Of a stretch of DNA of 64,000 nt, positions 8,910 through 18,252 are shown piece after piece (positions within the stretch are counted from its first letter, which is position 1; every line of letters starts with the position of its first letter). Position numbers and translations under genes: made by a program. This stretch comes from Solirubrobacter deserti (GTDB lineage: Bacteria > Actinomycetota > Thermoleophilia > Solirubrobacterales > Solirubrobacteraceae), in NCBI RefSeq assembly GCF_027587175.1, contig NZ_JAPCID010000003.1, positions 62,001 to 126,000 on the forward strand. Reading direction: 5' to 3'. The notes under the pieces were generated by a model. That model did not search any database, had not been told where the DNA came from, and was given only the letters and a program-made list of their open reading frames with translations.

Positions 8910-10220
8910 ATGGCGATTCAGGACACGACCACCCGCCGCACCGTCATCGTCGACACGTTCACCGACGGCGTGCTCGGCCCGGACGTGCAGCAGCTCGGCC
9001 CGGTCGCCGACGGCGGGCACATCGTGTGGAACTCCACCCCGGGCTGCTGGGGCCCGATGATCACGCCCGCGATCCGCGGCGGGCACGAGGTGTGCACGCC
9101 GGTCGCCGTCGAGGGCGCTGAGCCGGGCGACGCGATCGCGATCCGCATCAAGGAGATCGCGGTCACCTCACGCGCGACCTCGTCGGGCAACGACCAGGCG
9201 ATGGAGGGCCGCTTCAACGGTGACCCGTACTGCGCCGCGGTCTGTCCCGGGTGCGGCGCGCAGTGGCCCGAGACCCGGCTGGACGGGATCGGCGAGACCG
9301 CCGTGCGCTGCGCCGCGTGCGGTGCGGACGCGACGCCGTTCACGTTCACCAACGGCTACACGATGGCCTTCGACGGCCGCCTGGGCGTGACGGTGGACGA
9401 GCGCCGCGCGCACGAGATCGCCGCCGACGCGGCCGCCTACGCCGCGCTTCCCGACAACAGCGTTCAGAACCCGATCCTGACGTTCGCGCCGAGCCACCTG
9501 GTCGGCGTCGTCAGCCGCATGCGCCCGTTCCTCGGCCAGCTCGGCACGACGCCCAGCGCGACAATGCCCGATTCCCACAACGCGGGCGACTTCGGCGCGT
9601 TCCTGGTCGGCGCGCCGCACCGGTTCGCGATGGACGCGCAGGACCTGCAGCAGCACAAGACGGACGGGCACCTGGACATCGACGCCGTCCGCGCCGGCGC
9701 GATCATCGTGTGCCCGGTGAAGGTGCCGGGCGGCGGCGTGTACCTGGGCGACATGCACGCGATGCAGGGCGACGGCGAGATCGCCGGGCACACCGCGGAC
9801 GTCGCCGGCACAGTCACCTTGCAGGTCGAAGTGCTCAAGGGCCTGGGCATCGACGGCCCGGTGCTCTTCCCGCTGGAGGAGGACCTGCCCTTCCTGGCCA
9901 AGCCGCTCACCGCGGAGGAGCGTGCTCGCGCCGCCGCGCTGGCCGAGCGCGAGGGCGGGGTCGCGATCGAGGAGTCGCTGCCGATCTCGGTCATCGGCAC
10001 CGGCCCCGACCTCAACTCCGCGACCGACAACGGTCTGCGCCGCGCCGCCGCGCTGCTGGAGATGAGCGTCCCGGAGGTCATGAACCGCGCGACCATCACG
10101 GGCGCGATCGAGATCGGCCGCGCGCCGGGCGTGGTGCAGGTCACATTCCGCGCGCCGGTGGCCGCGCTGGAGGCCGCGGGCCTGCTCGGCTACGCGATGG
10201 AGCAGTACGGCACCGTTTAA
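8910..10220 (+). CDS. fmdA: Acetamidase/formamidase family protein
   Basis: The protein is 436 residues. The chosen ATG at 8910 follows AAGGAG with good spacing; an upstream in-frame start would lie inside the MoaD-like gene. The FmdA/AmdA family pattern is clear: 'GPMITPAIRGGHEV', 'VEGAEPGDAIAIRI', 'MPDSHNAGDFGAF' and 'GGGVYLGDMHAMQGDGEI'. The family hydrolyses short-chain amides to ammonia and the acid. A 'CPGCG...CAACG' insertion around residues 110-142 forms a candidate zinc knuckle, which many short members lack. A strong hairpin follows the stop. Confidence 0.88.
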   Translation: MAIQDTTTRRTVIVDTFTDGVLGPDVQQLGPVADGGHIVWNSTPGCWGPMITPAIRGGHEVCTPVAVEGAEPGDAIAIRIKEIAVTSRATSSGNDQAMEGRFNGDPYCAAVCPGCGAQWPETRLDGIGETAVRCAACGADATPFTFTNGYTMAFDGRLGVTVDERRAHEIAADAAAYAALPDNSVQNPILTFAPSHLVGVVSRMRPFLGQLGTTPSATMPDSHNAGDFGAFLVGAPHRFAMDAQDLQQHKTDGHLDIDAVRAGAIIVCPVKVPGGGVYLGDMHAMQGDGEIAGHTADVAGTVTLQVEVLKGLGIDGPVLFPLEEDLPFLAKPLTAEERARAAALAEREGGVAIEESLPISVIGTGPDLNSATDNGLRRAAALLEMSVPEVMNRATITGAIEIGRAPGVVQVTFRAPVAALEAAGLLGYAMEQYGTV

Positions 10221-10225
10221 CGAGC

Positions 10226-10251
10226 GAAGGGGCGCCTCGCGGCGCCCCTTC
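10226..10251. terminator. Bidirectional hairpin terminator between fmdA and rsr
   Basis: An 11-bp perfect stem (GAAGGGGCGCC paired with GGCGCCCCTTC, loop TCGC) fills the 33-bp gap between the convergent fmdA and rsr genes. There is no long T-tract on either side, as is usual in this group of organisms. Confidence 0.7.
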
Positions 10252-10253
10252 AC

Positions 10254-12092
10254 CTACACCACCCCGCGCGCGAAGCCGGAGACCACTTCCGGCGTCGCGG
10301 CGTCGAACCCGACGATGTCGAGCATCCCCGGGTCCTCGGGGTCGGCGATCGTGAACCGGTTCGCGACCATGCCGACGACCACGAGCCGCGCGGCGATCCC
10401 GGTCCGCTCGCGGTACTCGCGCAGCGCCTGCACCGGGAGGATGTCGCCGTACCACGTCTCGCTGTCGGTGTAGATCACGAACGTGTCGATCTCGTACCCC
10501 TTGGCGAGCGCGTAGCGCATCGGCAGCGCGCAGTCGGTCGAGCCGAACGGCAGGTCCGACACGGCCTTCACCGCGTCGGTCAGCCGCTGCCGCGGGCTGA
10601 TCGCCAGCGGCGTGAGGCTGCCGGTGAAGCCCACGATCTCGTAGCGCGGCTCCGTCGCCGCGGTCACGAGCGCAAGCGCCGCGGACGCATCCCGCGGCGT
10701 CAGCCCCGGCACGCCGGCGATCTCACCGAACGTCATCGAGCCCGACACGTCGAGCGCGAGCATCATGCGTGCGTTCGCCGGCTCCACGTTGCCGAACGCC
10801 GTGTAGAACGCGGCGTCGAGCGCGTCGACGATCCGCCCCACCGGCGCCCACGTGTGCCGGCCGCGCACGCCTCGCCCGCTCGCGTAGGTCCGCATCGCCG
10901 ACAGCACCGCGATCGGGTGCACCCGCGCCTTGCGCAAGCGCTCCGCGTCCGCGAGCTGCTCGGCCGCGTAGTCGGTCCCGTACGAGCCGGGCGCGATGAC
11001 CCCGACACGCGTGAGCGTGGCGAGGTTGCGCAGCAGCGCCGTCATCGGCATCCGCTCGAGCAGCGCCGCCCACACCTCGGCATCGTCGAGGTGCTCGGGC
11101 TTGACCGCCTCACGCGGCAGCCCGTGCTCGCGCACGAGCCGCGCCGTCTCGGCCGTGGTGCCCGCCGCCTGCGCGGCGGTGAACGCGGCGACGAGGGCCG
11201 GGAGACGGCCATCCGTGGCCTCACCGACCGCAACGCCGTCACCGGCGCCGGCCGAAGCCGCGCCGCGCACCGCGTCACCGCGCACCGCGTCACCGCGCGG
11301 CACGTCGCCGCGCGCCGTGATCTCGTCGCCACGGGCCGCGGGCCCCCCGCCGCCCACCACGTCGCCGCGAGCCGCGTCCTCGCCGCCACGAGCCGCGACC
11401 TCGCCGCGCGCCGCGTCATCGCCGCCGCCCGCCGCGGCCGCGCCGCCGCGCACGATCCACTCGAACAGCCGCGCCTGCTCGTCCGTGACGGCCAGGCGCG
11501 GGTTGCCCGCGCGGGTCTTCGCGCCCGGGTGGGCGAGGCGGAGCACGTCGCGGTGGCTGACGCCGTCGCGCTGGCGGTACTTGATGGCCTGGTAGGCGAG
11601 CCGGTCCGGGGACTGGTCGACGTACCAGGCGCCGACAGCGCGGCGCAGGCCGCGGCCCCAGCCGCGGAACTGCTCGACGTAGCGGGTGAACGCGAACAGG
11701 TGCGTGCCGGTGCGACACACGGCCGGCAGCGCGTCGAGGGCGAGCTTGCGCGTCGCCTCGTCCTCGGCCGCCGCGGCGAGCGCGAGGGCGAAGATCGCGG
11801 GGTCGTTCTTCGGGGCGCGGCCCTCGCGGGAGATCGTCACGATCTCGCGGACGGCGCGCGGACCGTCGGCCGCGATCGCCCGGCTGACGGCCAGCGCGTT
11901 CTCGCGCGTCAGCGTCTGCTCACGCGCGTAGTACGAGCCGCCCTCGCTGCCGAGGATCAGGAAGCGGCGCAGCCGCGTCCAGTCGTCGACGGCCCACGCG
12001 TAGCCGCCGGCCGAGTTGCGCACCTGGGCGGTGCCGGGGATCGGCTCGCTCTGGCGCGTGCGCCGGAGGCCGAAGCGGGTGAGGTAGTTCAT
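10254..12092 (-). CDS. rsr: Ro60/Rsr-type TROVE RNA-binding protein with unusual repeat insertion
   Basis: The protein is 612 residues. The N-terminal TROVE domain is recognisable ('RRFLILGSEGGSYYARE', 'GTHLFAFTRYVEQFRGWGRG', 'AYQAIKYRQRDGVSHRDVL'), and the C-terminal vWA-like domain has a MIDAS motif 'LDVSGSM'. Bacterial Ro60 (Rsr) is a ring protein that binds Y RNAs and works with nucleases in RNA turnover and stress responses. Residues about 213-290 form a Gly/Ala/Arg/Asp-rich insertion built on a 5-residue unit (RGDAV/ARGDE) that breaks the HEAT-like TROVE repeats; ordinary Rsr proteins are about 520-540 residues without it. tRNA-like RNAs lie directly upstream (12,131-12,570). Confidence 0.92.
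   Translation of the reverse strand: MNYLTRFGLRRTRQSEPIPGTAQVRNSAGGYAWAVDDWTRLRRFLILGSEGGSYYAREQTLTRENALAVSRAIAADGPRAVREIVTISREGRAPKNDPAIFALALAAAAEDEATRKLALDALPAVCRTGTHLFAFTRYVEQFRGWGRGLRRAVGAWYVDQSPDRLAYQAIKYRQRDGVSHRDVLRLAHPGAKTRAGNPRLAVTDEQARLFEWIVRGGAAAAGGGDDAARGEVAARGGEDAARGDVVGGGGPAARGDEITARGDVPRGDAVRGDAVRGAASAGAGDGVAVGEATDGRLPALVAAFTAAQAAGTTAETARLVREHGLPREAVKPEHLDDAEVWAALLERMPMTALLRNLATLTRVGVIAPGSYGTDYAAEQLADAERLRKARVHPIAVLSAMRTYASGRGVRGRHTWAPVGRIVDALDAAFYTAFGNVEPANARMMLALDVSGSMTFGEIAGVPGLTPRDASAALALVTAATEPRYEIVGFTGSLTPLAISPRQRLTDAVKAVSDLPFGSTDCALPMRYALAKGYEIDTFVIYTDSETWYGDILPVQALREYRERTGIAARLVVVGMVANRFTIADPEDPGMLDIVGFDAATPEVVSGFARGVV
11225..11455 (-). repeat. 15-nt tandem repeat encoding RGD-rich insertion in Rsr
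   Basis: Within rsr the DNA is built of 15-nt units (CGCGCACCGCGTCAC twice, then degenerating copies) that encode five-residue units rich in Arg-Gly-Asp and Ala. The reading frame stays open throughout. The tract is likely disordered and evolved by unit duplication. Confidence 0.8.
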
Positions 12093-12130
12093 GGGATCGA
12101 CCTCCTTTCGGGTCAGGTGTGATCAAGACA

Positions 12131-12243
12131 TCACCGCGGTCGTGGTGTGGGCATCGGAACCCGGCGTCGAGCAGACGCCGGGGCAGGGGTTTCGAGTCCC
12201 TGCGCGTGACAGGCGATAACCGGCACCCTCCGGCCCGCGGTGA
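12131..12243 (+). ncRNA. Candidate Y RNA (YrlA-like) with tRNA-like module
   Basis: Read on the plus strand, TCACCGCG (12131-12138) pairs perfectly with CGCGGTGA (12236-12243). Directly inside lies a 72-nt tRNA-sized module (12139-12210). Its ends GTCGTG/CGTGAC pair, it has a perfect 9-bp hairpin CCCGGCGTC/GACGCCGGG, and it has a T-arm-like hairpin around 'GTTTCGAGTC' near its 3' end. Bacterial YrlA RNAs are known to pair their ends into the Ro-binding stem and to carry a tRNA-mimic module, and they are usually encoded next to rsr. The location just upstream of rsr therefore supports the call. The exact ends, strand and Ro-binding bases are inferred. Confidence 0.5.
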
Positions 12244-12245
12244 AA

Positions 12246-12320
12246 CACGCCCGGCTGGATTCGAACCAGCGGCCTCCGCCGTCGCAGGGCGGTGCTCTCA
12301 GTCCACTGAGCTACGAGCGT
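12246..12320 (-). tRNA. tRNA-Arg (anticodon GCG)
   Basis: On the minus strand a complete 75-nt cloverleaf is present: acceptor ACGCTCG/CGGGCGT (one G-U pair), D-arm GCTC/GAGC with G18G19 and an A at position 20, anticodon arm CCGCC/GGCGG with loop CTGCGAC, and T-arm GCTGG/CCAGC with loop TTCGAAT. The discriminator is G; CCA is not encoded. Anticodon GCG would read CGC/CGU. A20 and G73 agree with arginine identity. GCG is unusual because bacteria normally use ACG (inosine). The flanks can also pair (GAACACGC with GCGTGTTTC), which competes with the acceptor stem, so a tRNA-mimic role is an alternative. Confidence 0.75.
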
Positions 12321-12350
12321 CTGTGTTGCGTGTTCAGTTGTCAAAGAACG

Positions 12351-12376
12351 AAAAAGGGCGGCCCGCCGGGCCGCCC
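12351..12376 (-). terminator. Rho-independent terminator, minus strand
   Basis: A perfect 9-bp stem (GGGCGGCCC/GGGCCGCCC, 3-nt loop) is followed on the minus strand by TTTTTCGTTCTTT. It would end transcripts arriving from the zinc-knuckle gene at 12,572-12,853 and insulate the tRNA-Arg/rsr side. T-tracts of this quality are rare in the window. Confidence 0.8.
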
Positions 12377-12497
12377 TCGTGTAGCGATGCGTCTACGTGT
12401 CCGAGCACGGCTCAGGCGTGGACGCACCTCCGGACGAGGGCGTGGAACAGATTCAGTTCTCGGCGGCTGCTTGTCATGCGGTGACGGAAGGTAGGAG

Positions 12498-12570
12498 GTC
12501 GTGGCGGGTGTCGCAAGCGGCTCGGCGGTTCGAGTCCGCGGCGCGGCGGGTTCGAGTCCGCGCCCGCGAC
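12498..12570 (+). ncRNA. Second tRNA-like element with duplicated T-arm
   Basis: This 73-nt plus-strand stretch begins GTCGTGG and ends CCGCGAC, which pair over 7 bp (one G-U). The candidate Y-RNA module at 12139 has the same GTCGTGG start and a matching CGTGAC end. Near its 3' end there are two copies, 22 nt apart, of a T-arm-like sequence (GGTTCGAGTCCGCG); the first has a regular stem and 7-nt TTCGAGT loop. No anticodon arm can be placed, so it is not a normal tRNA. It ends 1 nt before the stop complement of the next minus-strand gene. The remaining part of the 12,093-12,571 gap shows no coding pattern. Confidence 0.4.
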
Positions 12571-12571
12571 G

Positions 12572-12853
12572 TCAGCGTGCGCGGCTTCTGGCGAACAGCC
12601 GCGCCAAGCGACCCGGGCGCTGCGGCTGCGTCGCGAGCCACTGATCGCGCGACGGCAGCCGCCCGGCGCGGCTCTCGGCCAGCGCGCACTCCGTGTGCGC
12701 GTGCCGGCGCCGACGGGTGTCGCCTTCAGGCAGCACGAGCACGTGCTCCATCAGCGCCGGGAGGTGCTCCTTGCAGAACGGGCAGCGATAGGTGACCGGC
12801 TTGAGGTTCGCCGCCGGCCGCACCGTCCACCATCTCGGTGCCTCAGCGCTCAA
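12572..12853 (-). CDS. Small zinc-knuckle hypothetical protein
   Basis: The protein is 93 residues from a TTG start; a later GTG near 12,820 is also possible. It contains 'YRCPFCKEHLPALMEHV' and 'HAHTECALAE', a C-x2-C...H...C arrangement that probably binds zinc, and ends in a basic Arg-rich tail (GRLARLFARSRAR). The gene sits between the tRNA-like cluster and the DUF7218-like gene. The function is unknown; the zinc and basic features would suit nucleic-acid binding, but that is inference. Confidence 0.6.
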   Translation of the reverse strand: MSAEAPRWWTVRPAANLKPVTYRCPFCKEHLPALMEHVLVLPEGDTRRRRHAHTECALAESRAGRLPSRDQWLATQPQRPGRLARLFARSRAR

Positions 12854-12863
12854 GCCCGCAACG

Positions 12864-13118
12864 CTAGTGGTTGCGCAGCGCCTTGATCAACTCGTCCTTG
12901 TTCATGTCCGAGCGTCCCTCGATGCCGATCTCCTTGGCCCGCTGCTCGAGGTCGTCCTTCGTCCAGTCCTCGTACGAGGGCGACTTCCCACCCTTCTCCG
13001 CCGTCGACTGGGTTTTGGAGTTGGCGATCCGCGCCGCCTTCTCCTTGCTCTCGCCCTTCTCGCGCAGTGCCTCGTACTGCTCGTCGTCCTTCACGGACGG
13101 ACCGTGATTCTTGGCCAT
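12864..13118 (-). CDS. DUF7218-like small protein with C-terminal SAP/Rho-N-like motif
   Basis: The protein is 84 residues. It begins 'MAKNHGPSVKDDEQYEALR', continues 'GESKEKAARIANSK' and ends 'WTKDDLEQRAKEIGIEG' and 'DELIKALRNH'. The second half has the helix-extension-helix shape of Rho N-terminal/SAP-type nucleic-acid binding motifs. The same architecture is widespread in actinobacteria as a short stress- or DNA-associated protein without known function. Its ATG overlaps the start of the plus-strand gene at 13,117. Confidence 0.75.
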   Translation of the reverse strand: MAKNHGPSVKDDEQYEALREKGESKEKAARIANSKTQSTAEKGGKSPSYEDWTKDDLEQRAKEIGIEGRSDMNKDELIKALRNH

Positions 13119-13593
13119 GCCCGCGCCTTACCCGCTGCGCGTCTATCTCGACCAGAACTACCTGTCCGGCTTCGCCAAGCGCAAGCCGGCGCTCGTCGAG
13201 CTCGAGCCGGTCCTGCGCGCCGCCGTCACGTGCCGCGCCGTCGCGGTCGTCGAGTCGCCCGTGCACGAACGCGAGTCCGCCCCACGCCCAGACCTCGGGC
13301 TGCTCGAGCAGCTGCGCTCCCTCTCGGGCGGCCGGCGGCTGCCCGACGCGCCCGACCCCACGCTGCGCCACCGGATGCAGTGGACGATCGCGCACGAGCT
13401 GCCCGAGCGCGCGTGCGCCGCCGCGACCGCCTCGCGGAGCTTGCGGGGAACCGAACTGGCGCATGACGCCAGTTCCGTTCCCCCTCAACTCCAGCGCCCG
13501 ACGCCCTCCCCGCCGACCGGGTCCGCGCGCGGCAGCGCCACCGCGTCGATCCTCGCGATCGCCGCCTCGTCGGCCTCGCGCAGCAGGTCGTAG
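13117..13593 (+). CDS. PIN-like hypothetical protein, C-terminus probably eroded
   Basis: The first about 105 residues look genuine ('LRVYLDQNYLSGFAKRKPA', 'VAVVESPVHERES', 'LLEQLRSLSGGRRLPDAPD', 'MQWTIAHELPERA'). The 'YLDQN' start resembles PIN-like folds, in which an early Asp binds metal. After about residue 110 the reading frame runs antisense into the cupin gene with low-complexity sequence, so the original C-terminus (where further catalytic Asp residues would be) seems lost. The start overlaps the divergent DUF7218-like gene. It is either a decaying gene or a shortened relative. Confidence 0.4.
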   Translation: MPAPYPLRVYLDQNYLSGFAKRKPALVELEPVLRAAVTCRAVAVVESPVHERESAPRPDLGLLEQLRSLSGGRRLPDAPDPTLRHRMQWTIAHELPERACAAATASRSLRGTELAHDASSVPPQLQRPTPSPPTGSARGSATASILAIAASSASRSRS

Positions 13594-13952
13594 TCCTCTT
13601 GGCCCTCCGGGTACGCGCCGACCACCCGGAAGTCGGCGGACGCCTCGGCGCGCCGATGCCCGGTCCCCGCCGGAAGCACGATCACGTCACCCGCCGCGAC
13701 GACGAACGTGTCGCCCTGCGGGCCGCCCAGCTCGAGCCGCGCGTTGCCCGCGATCACTGCGAGCACCTCGTGCGAGGTCGAGTGGAAGTGGTGGTAGTCG
13801 AACACCCCGTTCACCCACGACCCGCCCCACCCGTGCTCGGCGAACAGCGCCTGCACGTCGGACACGTCTACGCCGCGGTAGAGGAGCACCTCGTAGCGCG
13901 GGTGGTTCGGGATCGTCTCGCCGGGCGGCGCGGCCCAGGTCTCGAGCTCCAT
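13485..13952 (-). CDS. Cupin-domain protein
   Basis: The protein is 155 residues from the ATG at 13,952. The double-stranded beta-helix motifs are clear: 'FDYHHFHSTSHEVLAVIAG' carries His ligands and Glu, and 'DVIVLPAGTGHRRAEAS' provides the last His. It resembles YjlB-like small cupins of unknown substrate. Its ATG overlaps the stop of the upstream VOC gene (ATGA), so the pair is one operon. Confidence 0.82.
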   Translation of the reverse strand: MELETWAAPPGETIPNHPRYEVLLYRGVDVSDVQALFAEHGWGGSWVNGVFDYHHFHSTSHEVLAVIAGNARLELGGPQGDTFVVAAGDVIVLPAGTGHRRAEASADFRVVGAYPEGQEDYDLLREADEAAIARIDAVALPRADPVGGEGVGRWS

Positions 13953-14704
13953 CAGTCGTCGTAGTCGTCGGACTGCAGCACGCCGAACGCGGCGCCCTGC
14001 GGATCGGTGAGGATCGCGAACTTGCCGCCGGGCACCTCGATCGGCCCGGCCACGATCCGCACGCCGAGCTCGTCCACCCGCGCGACGACGCCATCGACGT
14101 CCTCGTGTCCGAAGTAGGGGATCCACCCCGGCCGCGCGCCCTCCATCGGGAAGACGCCACCGTTCTTGGCCTCGCCGTTCTGGATCGACCGGTAGCCCTG
14201 AGCCCCCGGGATCTCCTGGAACGTCCACCCGAACAGCGCGCCGTAGAACGCCGCCGCCGCGTCCGGGTCGGGCGTGACCAAGTCGTTCCAGGCCATCGCG
14301 CCGGGCGCGTTGACGTAGTACGCGCCGATGTTGTCGCCCGGCTCCCACAGGAAGAACACCGCGCCGCTCGGGTCGCTGATCACGGCGGAGCGACCCGCGG
14401 TCATGACGTCGAACGGGTCACCGATCACCGACCCGCCGAGATCGGCCACCCGCGCGCACGTGTCCTCGACCGACTCGACCGTCACGTAGCAGTTCCAGTG
14501 CGGGTGCTCGTCGGCCCGGTACAGCGCTGCGACGCTCTTGCCCTCCAGCTGCGCCATCGAGTAGACCATGTCCTCGCCGACCGGCCGGTCGTCGTACGTC
14601 CAGCCGAACAGGTCCGTGTAGAACCCCTTCGCCGCTTCGGCGTCGCTCGTCACCAGTTCCGCCCAGGACACCGTCCCGGGCGCGTAGCTCGTTCGATCTC
14701 CCAT
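13952..14704 (-). CDS. Two-domain VOC (glyoxalase/bleomycin-resistance fold) protein
   Basis: The protein is 250 residues. The chosen start (ATG at 14,704) begins just before 'TVSWAELVTSDAEAAKGFY'; the upstream alternative adds a poor extension overlapping the terminator. Two tandem VOC modules are visible, each with 'W.(E/D)L.T.D...A..FY..LFGW' (about residues 10-120 and 125-245). Related proteins bind small ligands or act as metal-dependent lyases/dioxygenases; no specific substrate is indicated. It is co-transcribed with the cupin gene. Confidence 0.85.
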   Translation of the reverse strand: MGDRTSYAPGTVSWAELVTSDAEAAKGFYTDLFGWTYDDRPVGEDMVYSMAQLEGKSVAALYRADEHPHWNCYVTVESVEDTCARVADLGGSVIGDPFDVMTAGRSAVISDPSGAVFFLWEPGDNIGAYYVNAPGAMAWNDLVTPDPDAAAAFYGALFGWTFQEIPGAQGYRSIQNGEAKNGGVFPMEGARPGWIPYFGHEDVDGVVARVDELGVRIVAGPIEVPGGKFAILTDPQGAAFGVLQSDDYDD

Positions 14705-14713
14705 CGCCGGATC

Positions 14714-14739
14714 GTATGCCCGCGCGGCCGCGGGCATAC
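14714..14739. terminator. Perfect 11-bp hairpin between icd and VOC genes
   Basis: GTATGCCCGCG and CGCGGGCATAC form an uninterrupted stem with a CGGC loop in the 54-nt gap between the icd stop and the VOC start. Both genes point leftward, so it most likely ends the icd transcript. A regulatory role for the VOC gene is possible. Confidence 0.65.
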
Positions 14740-14758
14740 GCCAGCCGGCTCCGGAGAG

Positions 14759-16984
<2,226 letters not shown>

Positions 16985-17051
16985 CGCCTGCTCTTCGCGT
17001 TCGGGAGACCTAGGGCGACGAGGGTATCCATCGGCGATACTCGGACCGGGC

Positions 17052-17486
17052 ATGGCGTACGTCTCACCCGCACGGCACCTGTTGAAGGCCAAGGACCTCG
17101 CGGACCTGCGGTACAGCGAGCGGCTCGGCGTCGACGACATGGCCGCGGCCGCCGGCCTCTCCCGAGCGCACTTCTCGCGCGCGTTCCGGCGCGAGTTCGG
17201 TGAGTCCCCGCACGTGTACCTGCTCACGCGCCGGCTGGAACGCGCCGCCGCGCTGCTGCGCAACACGGACCGCTCGATCGCCGAGATCTGCTTCGACGTC
17301 GGCCTCACGAGCGTCGGCTCGTTCACCACGAGCTTCAAGCGCATGTTCGGCGCCACCCCGACCGAGTACCGGGCGCAGTTCCCGCCGGCGGCCGCGCGCG
17401 TCGTCGTCCCGAGCTGCGTCGTCCGCGCGCACGGCCGGCCACAACACCGCACGTTTCGAGAAGACAGCCCGGACGGCCAGCCGTAA
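17052..17486 (+). CDS. AraC-family regulator (DNA-binding domain only)
   Basis: The protein is 144 residues, about half the usual AraC length. It contains the two helix-turn-helix motifs ('[20 protein letters not shown]' and '[20 protein letters not shown]') and the family end 'FGATPTEYR', but no effector domain. It precedes a VOC gene by 12 nt in the same direction and probably controls it. The signal input is not visible. Confidence 0.88.
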   Translation: MAYVSPARHLLKAKDLADLRYSERLGVDDMAAAAGLSRAHFSRAFRREFGESPHVYLLTRRLERAAALLRNTDRSIAEICFDVGLTSVGSFTTSFKRMFGATPTEYRAQFPPAAARVVVPSCVVRAHGRPQHRTFREDSPDGQP

Positions 17487-17497
17487 CTTGCCGCCCC

Positions 17498-17923
17498 ATG
17501 AAGATCGCCACGACACAGATCTGGGTTCACGACCAGGACGAAGCCCTCGCCTTCTACACGGAGAAGCTCGGCTTCGAGGTCCGTGAGGATGTCACCATGG
17601 CCGAGCTCGGCAACTTCCGCTGGCTGACCGTCGCGCCCGCCGGCTCCGAGGTCGCGCTCGTGCTGATGGCCATTCCCGGCGCCCCGATGTTCGACGAGGA
17701 GCGCTGGAAGCTCGCCAACGAGGCCATGAGCAAGGGCGTCGCGACCGCCGTCTTCTTCACCACCGAGGACGTGCGCGCCGACTACGAGACGCTCAGCGCC
17801 CGCGGCGTCGAGTTCACCGAGCCGCCCGAGGAGCGCCCGTACGGCATCGACTGCGGCTTCCGGGACCCCTCCGGCAACCACTTCCGGTTGTCCCAGCTGA
17901 CGCAGGTCGCAAACCCCGCGTAG
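17498..17923 (+). CDS. Single-domain VOC family protein (glyoxalase-like)
   Basis: The protein is 141 residues, one VOC domain made of two beta-alpha-beta3 units. Features are '[23 protein letters not shown]' at the N-terminus, '[21 protein letters not shown]' in the middle and '[13 protein letters not shown]' at the C-terminus, carrying the usual Glu/His metal positions in part. It lies 12 nt downstream of the AraC regulator, a common arrangement for antibiotic- or aldehyde-responsive VOC proteins. The substrate is unknown. Confidence 0.85.
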   Translation: MKIATTQIWVHDQDEALAFYTEKLGFEVREDVTMAELGNFRWLTVAPAGSEVALVLMAIPGAPMFDEERWKLANEAMSKGVATAVFFTTEDVRADYETLSARGVEFTEPPEERPYGIDCGFRDPSGNHFRLSQLTQVANPA

Positions 17924-17970
17924 CGATGTGCCTCTACGAACCGCCGCACGCACACCCGGCGCGCGGCGAG

Positions 17971-18240
17971 TCAGTTCCCCAGGACCGCATCGGCGACCGC
18001 GGCCCCACCGCCGGCGACGGGCAGGATCTCGAAGTCCGCGACGTCCTCCCAGCTGGCGACCCACCGCTGGAGCAGCGTGACGTCGTCGCACTCCATCACC
18101 TGGAACACGCGGCCTAGGTCCGCGGTCACCCAGCTCGCCACGAACTCGAGCCCGTCCGGCATCAGGCGCCCCTGCTCCCCGAAGCGCTCGTAGACCGGAC
18201 GGGCGCCGGCCCGGAAGCGTTCGATCACCATGAATTGCAT
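17971..18240 (-). CDS. DUF3303-like small protein
   Basis: The protein is 89 residues. The pattern '[38 protein letters not shown]', then '[32 protein letters not shown]', matches the DUF3303 family, a ferredoxin-like alpha/beta fold of unknown function. It lies just downstream of the gene at 18,253-18,603 on the same strand and may share its transcript. Confidence 0.75.
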   Translation of the reverse strand: MQFMVIERFRAGARPVYERFGEQGRLMPDGLEFVASWVTADLGRVFQVMECDDVTLLQRWVASWEDVADFEILPVAGGGAAVADAVLGN

Positions 18241-18252
18241 GCGCCGACCCTC

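Noticed and set aside
11225-11455. CRISPR-like short repeats
   Set aside because: Units are 15 nt without unique spacers, stay in frame and encode a repeat in Rsr. This is a coding tandem repeat.
12139-12210. Ordinary tRNA gene on the plus strand
   Set aside because: The central hairpin cannot be an anticodon arm with a 7-nt loop, the T-loop has the wrong length for a standard tRNA, and no D-arm can be drawn. A tRNA mimic fits better.
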